64,000 nt of DNA, from the NCBI GenBank assembly GCA_963741845.1, contig CAVUJV010000033.1:62001-126000 (forward strand), written 5' to 3'. A model generated the notes under the pieces. The model was not told the origin of the DNA, did no database searches, and worked only from the letters and a program-made list of their open reading frames with translations. The translations under genes and the position numbers were made by a program. Origin of the DNA: Roseiarcus sp963741845 (GTDB lineage Bacteria > Pseudomonadota > Alphaproteobacteria > Rhizobiales > Beijerinckiaceae). Shown here one piece after another: positions 34,473 to 44,016 of the stretch; the first letter of the stretch is position 1; the number at the start of each line of letters is the position of its first letter.

Positions 34473-35036
34473 TCAGGCGTTGCGCATCGCCATGCCGATG
34501 CCGATCCAGCTTGCGCCGGCGAAGACGAGGTCCACGCCAAGGAAGATGCCGAGCGTATAGACGGCGGACACCGGCCAGTGGGCGAGAATAATCGCCCCCA
34601 GAAGGAGGGTGATGAGGCCCGAGACGACGACCCAGACCCAGGGCGAGCCAGCCTTCATGTTGAAGCCGAGATAGATGCGCACGATGCCCGAGGCGACGAG
34701 CGCGGCGCCGAGGAACAACGTGAGCCAGGCGGCCGTGAGGAGCGGATTTTCCCAGGCGAAGAAGCCGGCCACGATATAGAGGACGCCAAGCACGAGCCAG
34801 AGCGCGAACTTGCCCCAGCTTTTCATCTGAAAGGCGCTGATGACCTCGAAAACGCCCGCGACGATCATCATAATCCCGACGACGAACACGCTGGCGATCG
34901 TCGCCATCACGACGCTGCCGAGCGCGATGATTCCCGCAATCAGATAGACGACGCCAAGCGCGACGATCCATCCCCATTTGGCGCGCAGCGGAGCGATCGT
35001 ATCGCCAGGCCCGAACGCATTGAGTGTGTTGACCAT
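34473..35036 (-). CDS. HdeD-family membrane protein
   Basis: 187 residues from the ATG at 35036 with AGAGGGG upstream; a start at 35069 would add 11 residues. Six predicted transmembrane helices come in three pairs, starting 'GWIVALGVVYLIAGIIALG', each pair ending in a short conserved turn such as 'SAFQMKSW' or 'IYLGFNMKAGS'. This is the short-repeat HdeD family linked to acid resistance in enteric bacteria; its role in alphaproteobacteria is not known. It is transcribed toward the LapA-like gene and may be co-expressed with it (about 60 bases between them). Confidence 0.9.
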   Translation of the reverse strand: MVNTLNAFGPGDTIAPLRAKWGWIVALGVVYLIAGIIALGSVVMATIASVFVVGIMMIVAGVFEVISAFQMKSWGKFALWLVLGVLYIVAGFFAWENPLLTAAWLTLFLGAALVASGIVRIYLGFNMKAGSPWVWVVVSGLITLLLGAIILAHWPVSAVYTLGIFLGVDLVFAGASWIGIGMAMRNA

Positions 35037-35180
35037 GCCACGCCCCTCTTCAGATGCGGTGAAAATCACGCCGAGATTCGGCTGGTTAGCCTAGCACATC
35101 GGCATATCCCGAAAAAGAGCGGCCAGCCGGGCGCTTCTGGCGCCGGGCTGGCCGAGTGTGTCAACGGGAGGTTTGGATCG

Positions 35181-36846
35181 TCAGAACTTCACGCGGAGGC
35201 CCGCCGTCGGGTTGATGGTCTGGGTCTTGTAGTAGCCGTTCGCAAGGCCGCCGTAGACGTTCGACACCATCACGCCGGCATAGACGTCCATGCGCTCAAC
35301 CGGCCGATAGTCGATCAGGAAGGACAGGAAGTCGGTCGAGCCGGCGCATTTGCCACTGTTGGATCGAGCAATGGAAAACGGCGAGCCGTTCGGCGTTACG
35401 CCGGAGGTGACGGAGCCGCCGCAGGCTGCGGGAACGGTGTATCCGGTCTTCGAGATCGTGTAGTTATAGTTGTTCTGGTTCAGAATATAGAAGGCGCCGA
35501 CAATGTCGAGCTGGGGGGTGATGTCGTATCTTGCGCCGATCCACCAGTAAGGAGCAACCCTGTTGATGTTATAGGCGTTGTTGACAGCCCATTGCGTCGG
35601 AAAGTTCTTGGCCGCGAACGTTCCGGGCACGTTGGAGAGAGGAATCGTTCCAGGGACGTTGTAGTAGCCGATGGTCTGGAACCCGTTCGGATAGCTGTCG
35701 CTCGGGTTCGACTGCCTGAGGTACGAATAGCCGCCAAACAGCGTCAGCTGATGCCACTTGTACTTGGCGGCGAGCATGAGGCCGACATTGTTTGAGAGTG
35801 TCGCCTGCAAGTCGCTGTTGTCGTAATAGAGCGGGATGCTCCCGGGCGCGCCGCCGCCGTAGCTGCAGCCGGTCTGACCGGCGAAGGGACCCGTTTTGAG
35901 CGTGGCGCACTGGGTCAGCGTTCCAAGGGTCCCGATGTTCACGGCGTCCTTTGCGTAGCTGCCGATCGCGTCCAGCGAAAGGGTGCCGCCAAAGACGTTG
36001 TTGAAGTCTCCGCCGATCTGCCCCTGATAAAGGCCGTTCGTGCCGTTGCCCTGGTCATAGCCGCCCCACTGCACGAGGGCGCCGAGCCGGTAGTTCTGGA
36101 TCTCTACGCGGTACTTCACGCCCGTGTTGACGCGGGCGGCCTCGGTGTCGCCGAAGCCGGCGTAAGAACCGGAATAGCCGAGCGGCGAGAAGGCGTAGGA
36201 GCCGGCCATCGGATCGTAGGAGTTGATCGCGTCCAGCGACAGGGTGTTCACGCGGCCGGCGACCAGGGTGCCGTAGGTCTTGTTGCTGACGCCGAGGAAC
36301 AATTGCGAGTTGAACGGCTGGCCGGTGCGGCTTGAATCGGCGTTGGCGTTCTGCAGGAAGAGCGACTTGCCATTGTTCTCGACCTGCGAGCGCTGGGCAT
36401 AGGCGATCTGCATCGAATAGGGATCGAAACCGGTTTCCGCCGTGCCGATGAGCGACCAGCCCGCCAGCCCGACCGGCGCGAGGCTCTCGCTCATCTTGAT
36501 GCCGACGACCGACTGGCTGAGCCCGTTCGGCGTCCACAGCCATTGCGGGCCATGGGTGCTCTGCTTGGTGATGATGTTCGAGACGCCGTTATTCCACGCT
36601 CCGTTGAAGCCCGCGCCGTTCGAACTCGTAGCCGAGGCCTGCGTCAATCGTGCCATAGAGCGTGAAGCCTGCGTAGCTCAGCGGGCAGTCCGCAGGCGTG
36701 GAATTGAGCCAGCTCCAGACGCTCGCATAGCAATTCTGGGCCGGGGCCGGAGCCGCGTCAGGAGTCTTTTTGGTCGGCAAATCCGCGGCATGGGCCACGC
36801 TCGCCGACGCGAGGAGGATCGCCCACGGAATCAGTCGTTTTGTCAT
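35181..36846 (-). CDS. Outer-membrane porin 1 (alphaproteobacterial porin), one-base frameshift
   Basis: The signal peptide starts MTKRLIPWAILLASASVAHA (ATG at 36846). The mature protein begins with 'CYASVWSWLNSTPADCPLSY' and 'GFTLYGTIDAGLGYE'. There the frame breaks near 36623: one extra T gives a short false ending, and without it the reading continues S-N-G-A-G-F-N-G-A-W-N-N-G to the end at 35181. The rest is a beta-barrel with repeated aromatic strand ends and the C-terminal '…TAGLRVKF', where the final Phe is needed for BamA recognition. About 550 residues joined. It is a paralogue of porin 2 at 46271-47830, which is intact, so the break may be a sequence error. Confidence 0.88.
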
Positions 36847-37303
36847 CTGCGCCCCAGTTTTCCGGCCGCCAGGATCACCCTGCGGAAGCAGGGCGGCCAA
36901 GCCGCTTGTTTAACATAGCCGTCCCGCAAGACAGGACGGCGCAACCGCTTGGTTTCATTTAGTGATGCGGACAGATTGCCGATAAAAACTCAATGTTACA
37001 GTTCGGCGACAAAGGGTCCGAACCTGACTAAAATTTAATTTATAATTTTGGATTCCATATAGAATCAATGCTGGCTTTTTATAAGTTTTAATTTATAAAC
37101 TGGGTCGTTGCTCGCACATACCGGTACGCCTAAATCATCGACGCTGGAAGGGCGAACTCGGCTGCCGCCGAGGCCGGGTGTGCAGAATTGGCGCGTAAGC
37201 GATTGAGTCAAAAGGAAACCCAAAAAGCATTTTACATCGCTGCGGCTCCAGGAATCATGTAGACGCTTCATTCATAACAAACAGACGGGTAACGGGAGCA
37301 GCG
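36847..37303. other. Intergenic region between porin 1 and the two-component system
   Basis: About 455 bases holding two divergent promoters. The porin side has a 7-bp hairpin at 36918-36940 and the near-direct repeat GCCGCTTGTTT/ACCGCTTGGTTT beside it. The stretch 37025-37105 is very AT-rich ('TTATAAGTTTTAATTTATAA'), unusual in this genome and suited to a promoter or a nucleoid-protein site. No gene is seen. Confidence 0.6.
36918..36940. promoter_or_regulatory. Perfect 7-bp inverted repeat upstream of porin 1
   Basis: GCCGTCC and GGACGGC are separated by nine bases, about 70 bases upstream of the porin 1 start codon. It could be an operator or a leader hairpin. Confidence 0.4.
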
Positions 37304-38047
37304 ATGAACATGTCATCGTCTCTGACTGACGACGAAGCGTTGGCCCCGCATGAGGGGTCCGACGCCGAACCCAGGACCATTCTTGTCATCGAGGACGATC
37401 CGGACATTGCGAACGCCGTCGCCGCGGAATTGCTGGCCGACGGCTATCGGGTCGAGCACGCGGACACGTTTCTTGGCGGACTGGAGGCGGCTCGCTCTCT
37501 CCGTCCGGCGGCGCTCCTTGTCGACCGGGGGCTTCAGGGGGAAGATGGCATTGGAATTATCGAAACCCTGCGAAAGGAAGGCAACCATACGCCGGTGCTC
37601 GTGATCAGCGCGCTGTCTTCGGTCGACGACCGTATTCTCGGCCTCAAGGCGGGAGGCGACGACTATCTTGTCAAGCCCTTCGACATGCGGGAGCTCGCGG
37701 CGCGCGTGGAAGCGCTGCTGCGCCGCTCGGTCGATCCCCGGGTCACCCGACTGCGTTGCGGCGACCTTGAAATGGACCTGGTCGACCGCGTCGTGACCTG
37801 CGCCGGGCTGCCAATCTCGCTTCTGCCGCGCGAATTCCGGCTGCTCGAATATTTCATGCGCCATCCCGGACAGGTGGTGACGCGCGCCATGCTGCTCGAG
37901 GACGTCTGGAATTTCAAATTTCTGGCGCAGACCAATGTTGTTGACGTTCAGATCGGCAATTTGCGCCGCAAGCTTGATCCCGGCGGCGCCAGGCGGTTTA
38001 TCGTCAACGTCCGCGGAGTCGGTTTCAAGCTGAATGTTGAGGATTGA
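37304..38047 (+). CDS. OmpR/PhoB-family response regulator
   Basis: 247 residues. The receiver has the acidic pair in 'TILVIEDDPDIANAV', phospho-acceptor D74 in 'AALLVDRGLQGEDG', and K124 in 'DYLVKPFDMREL'. The winged helix reads 'LLPREFRLLEYFMRHPGQVV', 'MLLEDVWNFKF' and 'VDVQIGNLRRKLDP', with the wing 'RFIVNVRGVGFKLN'. An N-terminal tail of about 25 residues precedes the receiver. It is the first gene of a row ending in the RND efflux pump, which it probably regulates. Its stop lies 14 bases inside the following kinase gene. Confidence 0.93.
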   Translation: MNMSSSLTDDEALAPHEGSDAEPRTILVIEDDPDIANAVAAELLADGYRVEHADTFLGGLEAARSLRPAALLVDRGLQGEDGIGIIETLRKEGNHTPVLVISALSSVDDRILGLKAGGDDYLVKPFDMRELAARVEALLRRSVDPRVTRLRCGDLEMDLVDRVVTCAGLPISLLPREFRLLEYFMRHPGQVVTRAMLLEDVWNFKFLAQTNVVDVQIGNLRRKLDPGGARRFIVNVRGVGFKLNVED

Positions 38048-39413
38048 AAATTTTGGGACACGCGCGTTCAAGCTGGCGTTCGCATTCTGCCTAGCGGTAT
38101 CCATCGCAACTGCCGCGGCCTTCGCCTTTATTTACTTTCGCGTTTCGGCGGTCGAAATGCAACGGGCCGGAGCGGTGCTGGTCGATGAAGCGAAGAGAAG
38201 CGCGGACGACTCGCCCGCGCGGCTGCGCGAGGCGTTGACGTTGCGTTTGACCCACGACATCCGTCGCCTCGACTACGTCGCGCTCTTTGATCTCGACGGC
38301 GCGAGGGTCCTCGGAAACATTCCCGCGCTTCCCAGGATCCCTGTCGACGGGAAGGCGCATGTCGTGGCTGCGGAGCCCCTGCCCGATTCGAACGTGAGCG
38401 AGCCCGCAATCTTCGTGGCGCGACGGCGCGACGATGGAATCATGATCCTCGGGCGCAGCCTGCGCGAGATTTACGACCTGCAGGGCACGATGATCGAGGC
38501 TCTCGCGCTGGCGCTCGCCCCGACGGTGCTGGCGATCCTGCTCATCGGCGCTTTCTTCGCGCAACGGGCGACGCTGCGCTTCGAGCGTATTCACGGCGCG
38601 ATTGTCCGAATCATGAACGGCGAGCTCGACCTCAGGCTTCCGGTGACCGACGAGCGGGACGAGATCGACAAGGTCGCCCGCGCCGTCAACCTGATGCTCG
38701 ACGAAATCGCGGTGCTGCTCGATCAGCTCAAAAGCGTTGGCGACAACATCGCCCATGACCTGCGCACGCCGCTGATGGCCGCGCGCTCAAAACTCGCCGG
38801 CGTCCTCGAAGCCCACGCGAGCTCCGAGACTTTGCGCGCCACCGTCGAGGCGGCGCTGACGCAGCTCGACCGCGCCTCGCTCACGATATCGGCTATTTTG
38901 CGGATTTCATCGGTTGAAAACAAAGCCCGCAAGAAGCCCTTTTCCGACGTCGATCTCAGTGTCATATGCGCGGATGTATTCGACCTGTACGAGCCTCTCG
39001 CTGAATCCAAGGGGCTGTCGTTCCGCATCGACGCGGAGCGGCCAGTCGTCGTTCGCGGCGACGAGGATCTCATGCGCGAGGCGATCTCGAACCTCGTCGA
39101 TAACGCCGTCAAGTTCACGCCGCCGGGAGGGTCTGTCGAGATCGAGGCGCGGAACGACGACAACACACCCCTCGTGCGCGTGAGCGATTCCGGATGCGGG
39201 GTCGGCCCTCAGGAACGCGAGAAAGTTTTTGTGCGCTTCTATACCAGCCCCCTGAAAGGCGGTTCGGGCAATGGACTGGGCCTCAGCATCGCCAGCACGA
39301 TCGCCAAGCTGCATGGCTTCAAGCTTACGGTCGAGGACAATCATCCCGGAGCCCGGTTCGAAATGCGCGCGGCCGAAAAGGCGTCGCTGGCTCTGCAGGC
39401 AAAACGCTCCTGA
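38034..39413 (+). CDS. Sensor histidine kinase of the RND-linked two-component system
   Basis: 459 residues. Two transmembrane segments ('LAFAFCLAVSIATAAAFAFIYF' near residue 14 and 'LALALAPTVLAILLIGAFF' near 160) flank a periplasmic sensor domain. A HAMP region ('IVRIMNGELDLRLPV') leads to the H box 'NIAHDLRTPLMAARS' with H241. The N box is 'AISNLVDNAVKF', the G boxes 'VSDSGCGVG' and 'GSGNGLGLSIAS'. It overlaps the regulator gene by 14 bases, showing translational coupling. The signal is unknown; an envelope or toxic-compound cue is suggested by the downstream pump. Confidence 0.93.
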   Translation: MLRIENFGTRAFKLAFAFCLAVSIATAAAFAFIYFRVSAVEMQRAGAVLVDEAKRSADDSPARLREALTLRLTHDIRRLDYVALFDLDGARVLGNIPALPRIPVDGKAHVVAAEPLPDSNVSEPAIFVARRRDDGIMILGRSLREIYDLQGTMIEALALALAPTVLAILLIGAFFAQRATLRFERIHGAIVRIMNGELDLRLPVTDERDEIDKVARAVNLMLDEIAVLLDQLKSVGDNIAHDLRTPLMAARSKLAGVLEAHASSETLRATVEAALTQLDRASLTISAILRISSVENKARKKPFSDVDLSVICADVFDLYEPLAESKGLSFRIDAERPVVVRGDEDLMREAISNLVDNAVKFTPPGGSVEIEARNDDNTPLVRVSDSGCGVGPQEREKVFVRFYTSPLKGGSGNGLGLSIASTIAKLHGFKLTVEDNHPGARFEMRAAEKASLALQAKRS

Positions 39414-39580
39414 GGCTCGTAATGATTTCGAATACTCCGCAGGCGTCCAGCGCCAAAAGTTTAATTTAATCGTGTGGCCGGAGAAGTGACCCTATCTGAT
39501 CCTCATCCCTAACCCTTTGCAAGCTTGACTTTCGTTAAACTTGCAGAAAACAACACCGGAATCTCCGTGCCACCTTTACA

Positions 39581-42500
39581 ATGCTAGCAATCGTCCGAAT
39601 AGCTCTCAGCAGGCCGTATACGTTTGTCGTGATGGCGATTCTTATCGTCATCGCGGGCGTCAGCGCGGCGCTGCGTACGCCAACCGATATCTTCCCGAAC
39701 ATCGGAATCCCGGTGGTCGCGGTGGTGTGGACCTATAACGGTCTTCCGCCGGACGATATGTCGGGCCGCGTGATCTACTATTACGAGCGCACCCTGAGCG
39801 CCCAGGTCAACGACATCGAGCACATCGAGTCGCAGTCGCTGCCGGGCTATGGGGTCGTGAAGATCTTCTTCCAGCCGAACGTCAACATCAATTCGGCGCT
39901 GGCCCAGGTGACGGCCGCCTCGCAGACGGTCCTGAAGCTTCTGCCGCCCGGCATCACGCCGCCCTATGTGCTGAGCTTCAACGCATCGAGCGTGCCGATC
40001 ATTCAGCTTGCGCTGTCGAGCAAGTCGCTCTCGCAGTCGCGAATCTTCGACGCAGGCCAGAATTTCATCCGTCCGCAGCTGGCCACCGTCCAGGGCGCGG
40101 CGGTTCCCTCGCCCTATGGCGGCAAGGTCCGTCAGGTGCAGGTCGATCTCGATCAGGACAAGCTTCAGGCCTACGGCCTCTCGTCGCAGGACGTGGTTGA
40201 CGCGATTGCGCGCCAGAACGTGATCACGCCCGTCGGAACTCAGAAGATCGGCAGTTTCGAATACGTGATCGCGCTGAACGACGCTCCGAGGGAGATCGCG
40301 GAACTGAACGATCTGCCGATCCGGCAGGTCAACGGCGCGACCGTCTATATCCACGACGTGGCCTTCGTTCACGACGGCGCGCCGCCGCAGACCAATGTCG
40401 TGACGATGGACAGCTCGCCGGCCGTGCTGATGACCATTCTCAAGAGCGGATCGGCCTCCACGCTCGACGTGATCGCAGGCGTGAAGGCCCTGCTGCCGAA
40501 ACTCCGGGAGACTTTGCCGAAGAGCCTGCATCTCGAAACGGTCGGCGATCAGTCGCCGTTCGTGAGGGCGGCCGTGTCGTCGGTCATAAGCGAAGGCCTG
40601 ATCGCCGCGGTGCTGACCGGGATGATGATCCTGATCTTTCTGGGAAGCTGGCGCTCCACCCTCATCATCACGATTTCGATCCCGCTTGCGATTCTGGCGT
40701 CGGTGGCGGCGCTTTCCGCGATGGGCCAGACCATCAATGTCATGACCCTCGGCGGCCTGGCGCTGGCGGTCGGCATCCTGGTCGACGACGCGACCGTGAC
40801 GATCGAGAACATCAATTATCATCTTGAGAGCGGATCCGACATCCAGACCGCGATCATGGACGGAGCCCGGCAGATCGTCATTCCTGCGACCGTGTCGCTG
40901 CTCTGCATCCTCATCGTCTTCGTGCCGATGTTCACGCTTCAGGGCGTGGCGGGCTATCTTTTCCGCCCGATGGCGGAAGCGGTCGCCTTCGCCCTGATCG
41001 CCTCCTACGTCCTGTCGCGAACGCTCGTGAACACGATGGCGCGCTATCTGCTGGCCAGTCAGGCCGTGCACCAACATGGCGAGGCGGCGAAGCCGACGCG
41101 CAATCCGCTCGTCCTGTTTCAGCGGGGATTCGACAGACGCTTCGAAGCGGCCCGGCAATTCTATCGCCGCCTGCTCATCACGGCGCTCGCAGCGCGCGGC
41201 AAGTTCATCGCCGCCTTCATGATCGCGGTGTTCGCCTCTTTCGCGCTTGCGCCCTATCTCGGCCGCAACTTCTTCCCGCCGGTGGAAAGCTCGCAGATTG
41301 CGATCCACGTCCGCGCGCCGATCGGAACGCGGATCGAGGAGACCTCGCGCTGGATCGACCGGATCGAGCAGAGCATTCGGACGATCTTCCCGCCGGACGT
41401 GCTCCATTCGATCGTCGCCAATATCGGCCTGCCGATCAGCGGCATCAACATGGCCTATTCCAATTCGGGCACGATCGGTCCGGGCGACGCCGACCTGTTG
41501 ATCACGATGAAGGAAGGCCATGAGGCGCAGTCCGCCGAATTCGTCCGTCAGTTGCGCGAGAAGCTGCCGCAAGACTATCCCGGCTTCACCTTCTCCTTCC
41601 CCCCGGCCGATATCGTTTCGCAGATCCTCAACTTCGGCCTGCCGGCGCCGATCGACGTGCAGATCTTTGGCCCGAACCTTGGCGCCAACCAGGCCTATGC
41701 GACCATGCTGCTCAAGCGCGTCGCGCTCGTGACGGGCGTCGCCGACGCGCGCATCCAGCAGGCGTTCAATTATCCGACCCTTCATGTGGACGTCGACCGC
41801 ACCATGGCGAGCTATGTCGGCGTGTCCGAGAAGGACGTCGCCCAGAACCTGCAGGACGTGCTCGCCGGCAGCATCCAGACGGCGCCGACCTTCTGGCTCA
41901 ATCCGAAGACCGGCGTGTCCTATCCGATCGCCGCGCAGACGCCGCAATACTGGGCGACCACGTTGTCCGATCTGGAGAACGTCCCGGTCTCCGTGGGGTC
42001 GAACAAGCAGATCCTCGGGGGCATCGCCACGATCCGGCGCGGGGTCAGCGACGCGGTCGTCTCCCACTACGCCGTCCAGCCGGTCATCGACATTTTCGCG
42101 ACCAACGACGGACGCGATCTGGGGGCCGTCTCGGCCGACATCCAGAAGATCATCGACGAGACGGCCGACCAGTTGCCGCCCGGCGCCCGCGTCGTCGTGC
42201 GCGGCCAGGTGCAGACCATGGGCTACGCCTACGGTCAGCTCTTCACCGGCATCGCCCTTGCGGTTGTGCTGATCTACCTGCTAATTGTCGTGAACTTTCA
42301 GTCGTGGTCGGACGCGTTCGTCATCATTTGCGCGTTGCCGACCGCGCTGGCGGGTATTGTGTGGATGTTGTTCGTCACCCATACGACCCTGTCGGTTCCC
42401 GCGCTCACAGGCGCCATCATGTGCATGGGCGTCGCCACCGCCAACAGCATTCTCGTCATCGCCTTCGCCCGCGAGCGTCTGGCGGACGGGGCGGATGCGC

Positions 42501-42757
42501 TCACGGCTGCGATCGATGCCGGTTTCACCCGCTTCCGCCCGGTGCTGATGACCGCTCTTGCGATGATCATCGGGATGGCGCCCATGGCGCTCAGCGCCGA
42601 ACAGAACGCGCCGCTCGGCCGCGCCGTCATCGGGGGGCTGATCTTCGCGACGGTCGCTACTCTGTTTCTCGTTCCTTCGATTTTCCGGCTCGTGCACGAG
42701 CGCGAAACGCGCCGGGTAAGCGAGCCTATGTCAGGCATCGGTGTGGAGGCAATATGA
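39581..42757 (+). CDS. RND efflux transporter permease subunit (AcrB/HAE-like)
   Basis: 1058 residues, the usual size. It begins 'IVRIALSRPYTFVVMAILIV' (first membrane helix), followed by 'TPTDIFPNIGIPVVAVVWTYNGLPPDDM', as in hydrophobe/amphiphile pumps. The proton relay is in helix 4, 'GILVDDATVTIENINYH', with D402 and D403. Twelve helices and two large periplasmic loops are complete, and the C-terminus carries 'MGVATANSILVIAFARERLADG'. The protein exports toxic compounds across both membranes with its adaptor and outer-membrane factor. It is translationally coupled to the adaptor (ATGA overlap). Confidence 0.95.
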   Translation: MLAIVRIALSRPYTFVVMAILIVIAGVSAALRTPTDIFPNIGIPVVAVVWTYNGLPPDDMSGRVIYYYERTLSAQVNDIEHIESQSLPGYGVVKIFFQPNVNINSALAQVTAASQTVLKLLPPGITPPYVLSFNASSVPIIQLALSSKSLSQSRIFDAGQNFIRPQLATVQGAAVPSPYGGKVRQVQVDLDQDKLQAYGLSSQDVVDAIARQNVITPVGTQKIGSFEYVIALNDAPREIAELNDLPIRQVNGATVYIHDVAFVHDGAPPQTNVVTMDSSPAVLMTILKSGSASTLDVIAGVKALLPKLRETLPKSLHLETVGDQSPFVRAAVSSVISEGLIAAVLTGMMILIFLGSWRSTLIITISIPLAILASVAALSAMGQTINVMTLGGLALAVGILVDDATVTIENINYHLESGSDIQTAIMDGARQIVIPATVSLLCILIVFVPMFTLQGVAGYLFRPMAEAVAFALIASYVLSRTLVNTMARYLLASQAVHQHGEAAKPTRNPLVLFQRGFDRRFEAARQFYRRLLITALAARGKFIAAFMIAVFASFALAPYLGRNFFPPVESSQIAIHVRAPIGTRIEETSRWIDRIEQSIRTIFPPDVLHSIVANIGLPISGINMAYSNSGTIGPGDADLLITMKEGHEAQSAEFVRQLREKLPQDYPGFTFSFPPADIVSQILNFGLPAPIDVQIFGPNLGANQAYATMLLKRVALVTGVADARIQQAFNYPTLHVDVDRTMASYVGVSEKDVAQNLQDVLAGSIQTAPTFWLNPKTGVSYPIAAQTPQYWATTLSDLENVPVSVGSNKQILGGIATIRRGVSDAVVSHYAVQPVIDIFATNDGRDLGAVSADIQKIIDETADQLPPGARVVVRGQVQTMGYAYGQLFTGIALAVVLIYLLIVVNFQSWSDAFVIICALPTALAGIVWMLFVTHTTLSVPALTGAIMCMGVATANSILVIAFARERLADGADALTAAIDAGFTRFRPVLMTALAMIIGMAPMALSAEQNAPLGRAVIGGLIFATVATLFLVPSIFRLVHERETRRVSEPMSGIGVEAI

Positions 42758-44016
42758 GCGGTTCATCCCACGACGGAGGCGCAGAGCCCGCGCCCCCGCC
42801 GCGGCCCGTCAAGGCGGGGAGGGCGATTTTGCTTGTCGCCGTTGCGGCCGTGATCATCGCGGTCAGCGGCGTTATGGACCGGAGCCACGAAGAGGAGCGG
42901 CTCGCCAAGCGGACCGCCCAGCTCGCGATCCCGACCGTTTCCGTGTTCGCGCCAAAGACGGGTGGGAAGGGCAAGGAACTGACCCTCCCGGGCAATGTCG
43001 AGGCTTTCTACAGCGCCTCCATTCATGGGCAGACCAGCGGATATGTCAGCGAATGGCGCAAGGACATCGGCGCTCGGGTTCATGCTGGCGACGTGCTCGC
43101 GGTCGTCGACACGCCGGAACTGGAGCAGCGGATCGTCGCCGCGGAGGGGGATCTCGCGAAAGCCAAGGCAAATCTGGCGCTTGCCAAGGTCACCGCGCAG
43201 CGCTGGTCGAGCCTTGGAAAGTCCGCTGCGGTCTCGCAACAGGCCGTGGACGAAAAGGAAAGCGACGCGCAGGCGAAGAAGGCCGAACTGGACGCCGCCG
43301 AGGCCAATCTCGGCAAGCTCAAGGCGCAGCGCGCCTTCGACAACATCACCGCGCCGTTCGACGGCGTCGTGACGGCCCGCAACATCGACATCGGGTCGCT
43401 GGTGCACGCGGACTCGAACGCCGGGCCTCCGCTCTTCGTCGTCGCGGACGTGCACAAGATGCGAATCTATGTGCCGGTTCCGGAGGCGTATGCGGCCATG
43501 ATGAAGACTGGCATGCACGCGACGCTTGAACTGCCGGAATATCCAGACCGGAAATTCGACGCGGTCATCGACACGACGTCCAACGGCATCGACCAGAAAT
43601 CCCGTACGCTGCTGGTTGAGCTCCTGGCCGACAACAAGGACGGCGCATTGCAGCCCGGCGCGTTCGCGCGCGTCCACTTCGAGCTTCCCTCCAACCCGAA
43701 CCAGATAAGGCTTCCCGCCAACGCCCTCCTTTTCTACGGCGAGAACGTCAAGGTCGCGGTCGTTGGGCCAGACGACAAGATCATCCTGAAGCCCATCAAG
43801 ATCGCGCGCGACCTTGGCACCGAGGTCGAAATCGACGGAGGCGTGAGTCCGACCGATCGCGTCGTCGCCAGTCCGCCGGAGACGATCGCAGACGGGGACA
43901 AGGTGAGGGTCGCCCCGGATGATCATGGAAAACCCAAGTCCATGGCCGAGGGGTCGTCCGGCGGGCAGGTCGGACGTGAGGTCGCTGTAGAGACACAACG
44001 AGGCTCGGGGGAATGA
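42754..44016 (+). CDS. RND efflux periplasmic adaptor (membrane fusion protein)
   Basis: 420 residues from the ATG at 42754, which overlaps the permease stop as ATGA. One transmembrane anchor ('AILLVAVAAVIIAVSGVM') is followed by the lipoyl halves 'YSASIHGQTSGYVSEWRKDIG' and 'ITAPFDGVVTARNIDIGSLV', a coiled-coil hairpin between them (about 100 residues, 'LEQRIVAAEGDLAKAKANLALAK' onward), and beta-barrel and membrane-proximal domains ('MRIYVPVPEAYAAMMKTG'). It links the permease to the outer-membrane factor. The stop overlaps the next start by four bases. Confidence 0.94.
   Translation: MSGSSHDGGAEPAPPPRPVKAGRAILLVAVAAVIIAVSGVMDRSHEEERLAKRTAQLAIPTVSVFAPKTGGKGKELTLPGNVEAFYSASIHGQTSGYVSEWRKDIGARVHAGDVLAVVDTPELEQRIVAAEGDLAKAKANLALAKVTAQRWSSLGKSAAVSQQAVDEKESDAQAKKAELDAAEANLGKLKAQRAFDNITAPFDGVVTARNIDIGSLVHADSNAGPPLFVVADVHKMRIYVPVPEAYAAMMKTGMHATLELPEYPDRKFDAVIDTTSNGIDQKSRTLLVELLADNKDGALQPGAFARVHFELPSNPNQIRLPANALLFYGENVKVAVVGPDDKIILKPIKIARDLGTEVEIDGGVSPTDRVVASPPETIADGDKVRVAPDDHGKPKSMAEGSSGGQVGREVAVETQRGSGE

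Noticed and set aside
37065..37271. 68-codon minus-strand frame in the porin 1 upstream region
   Set aside because: It lies in a promoter-rich intergenic region and has no conserved features.
39584..42067. Long minus-strand open frame opposite the RND pump
   Set aside because: Asp/Arg/His-rich composition is typical of antisense reading of a membrane protein gene; no start signal or motif.
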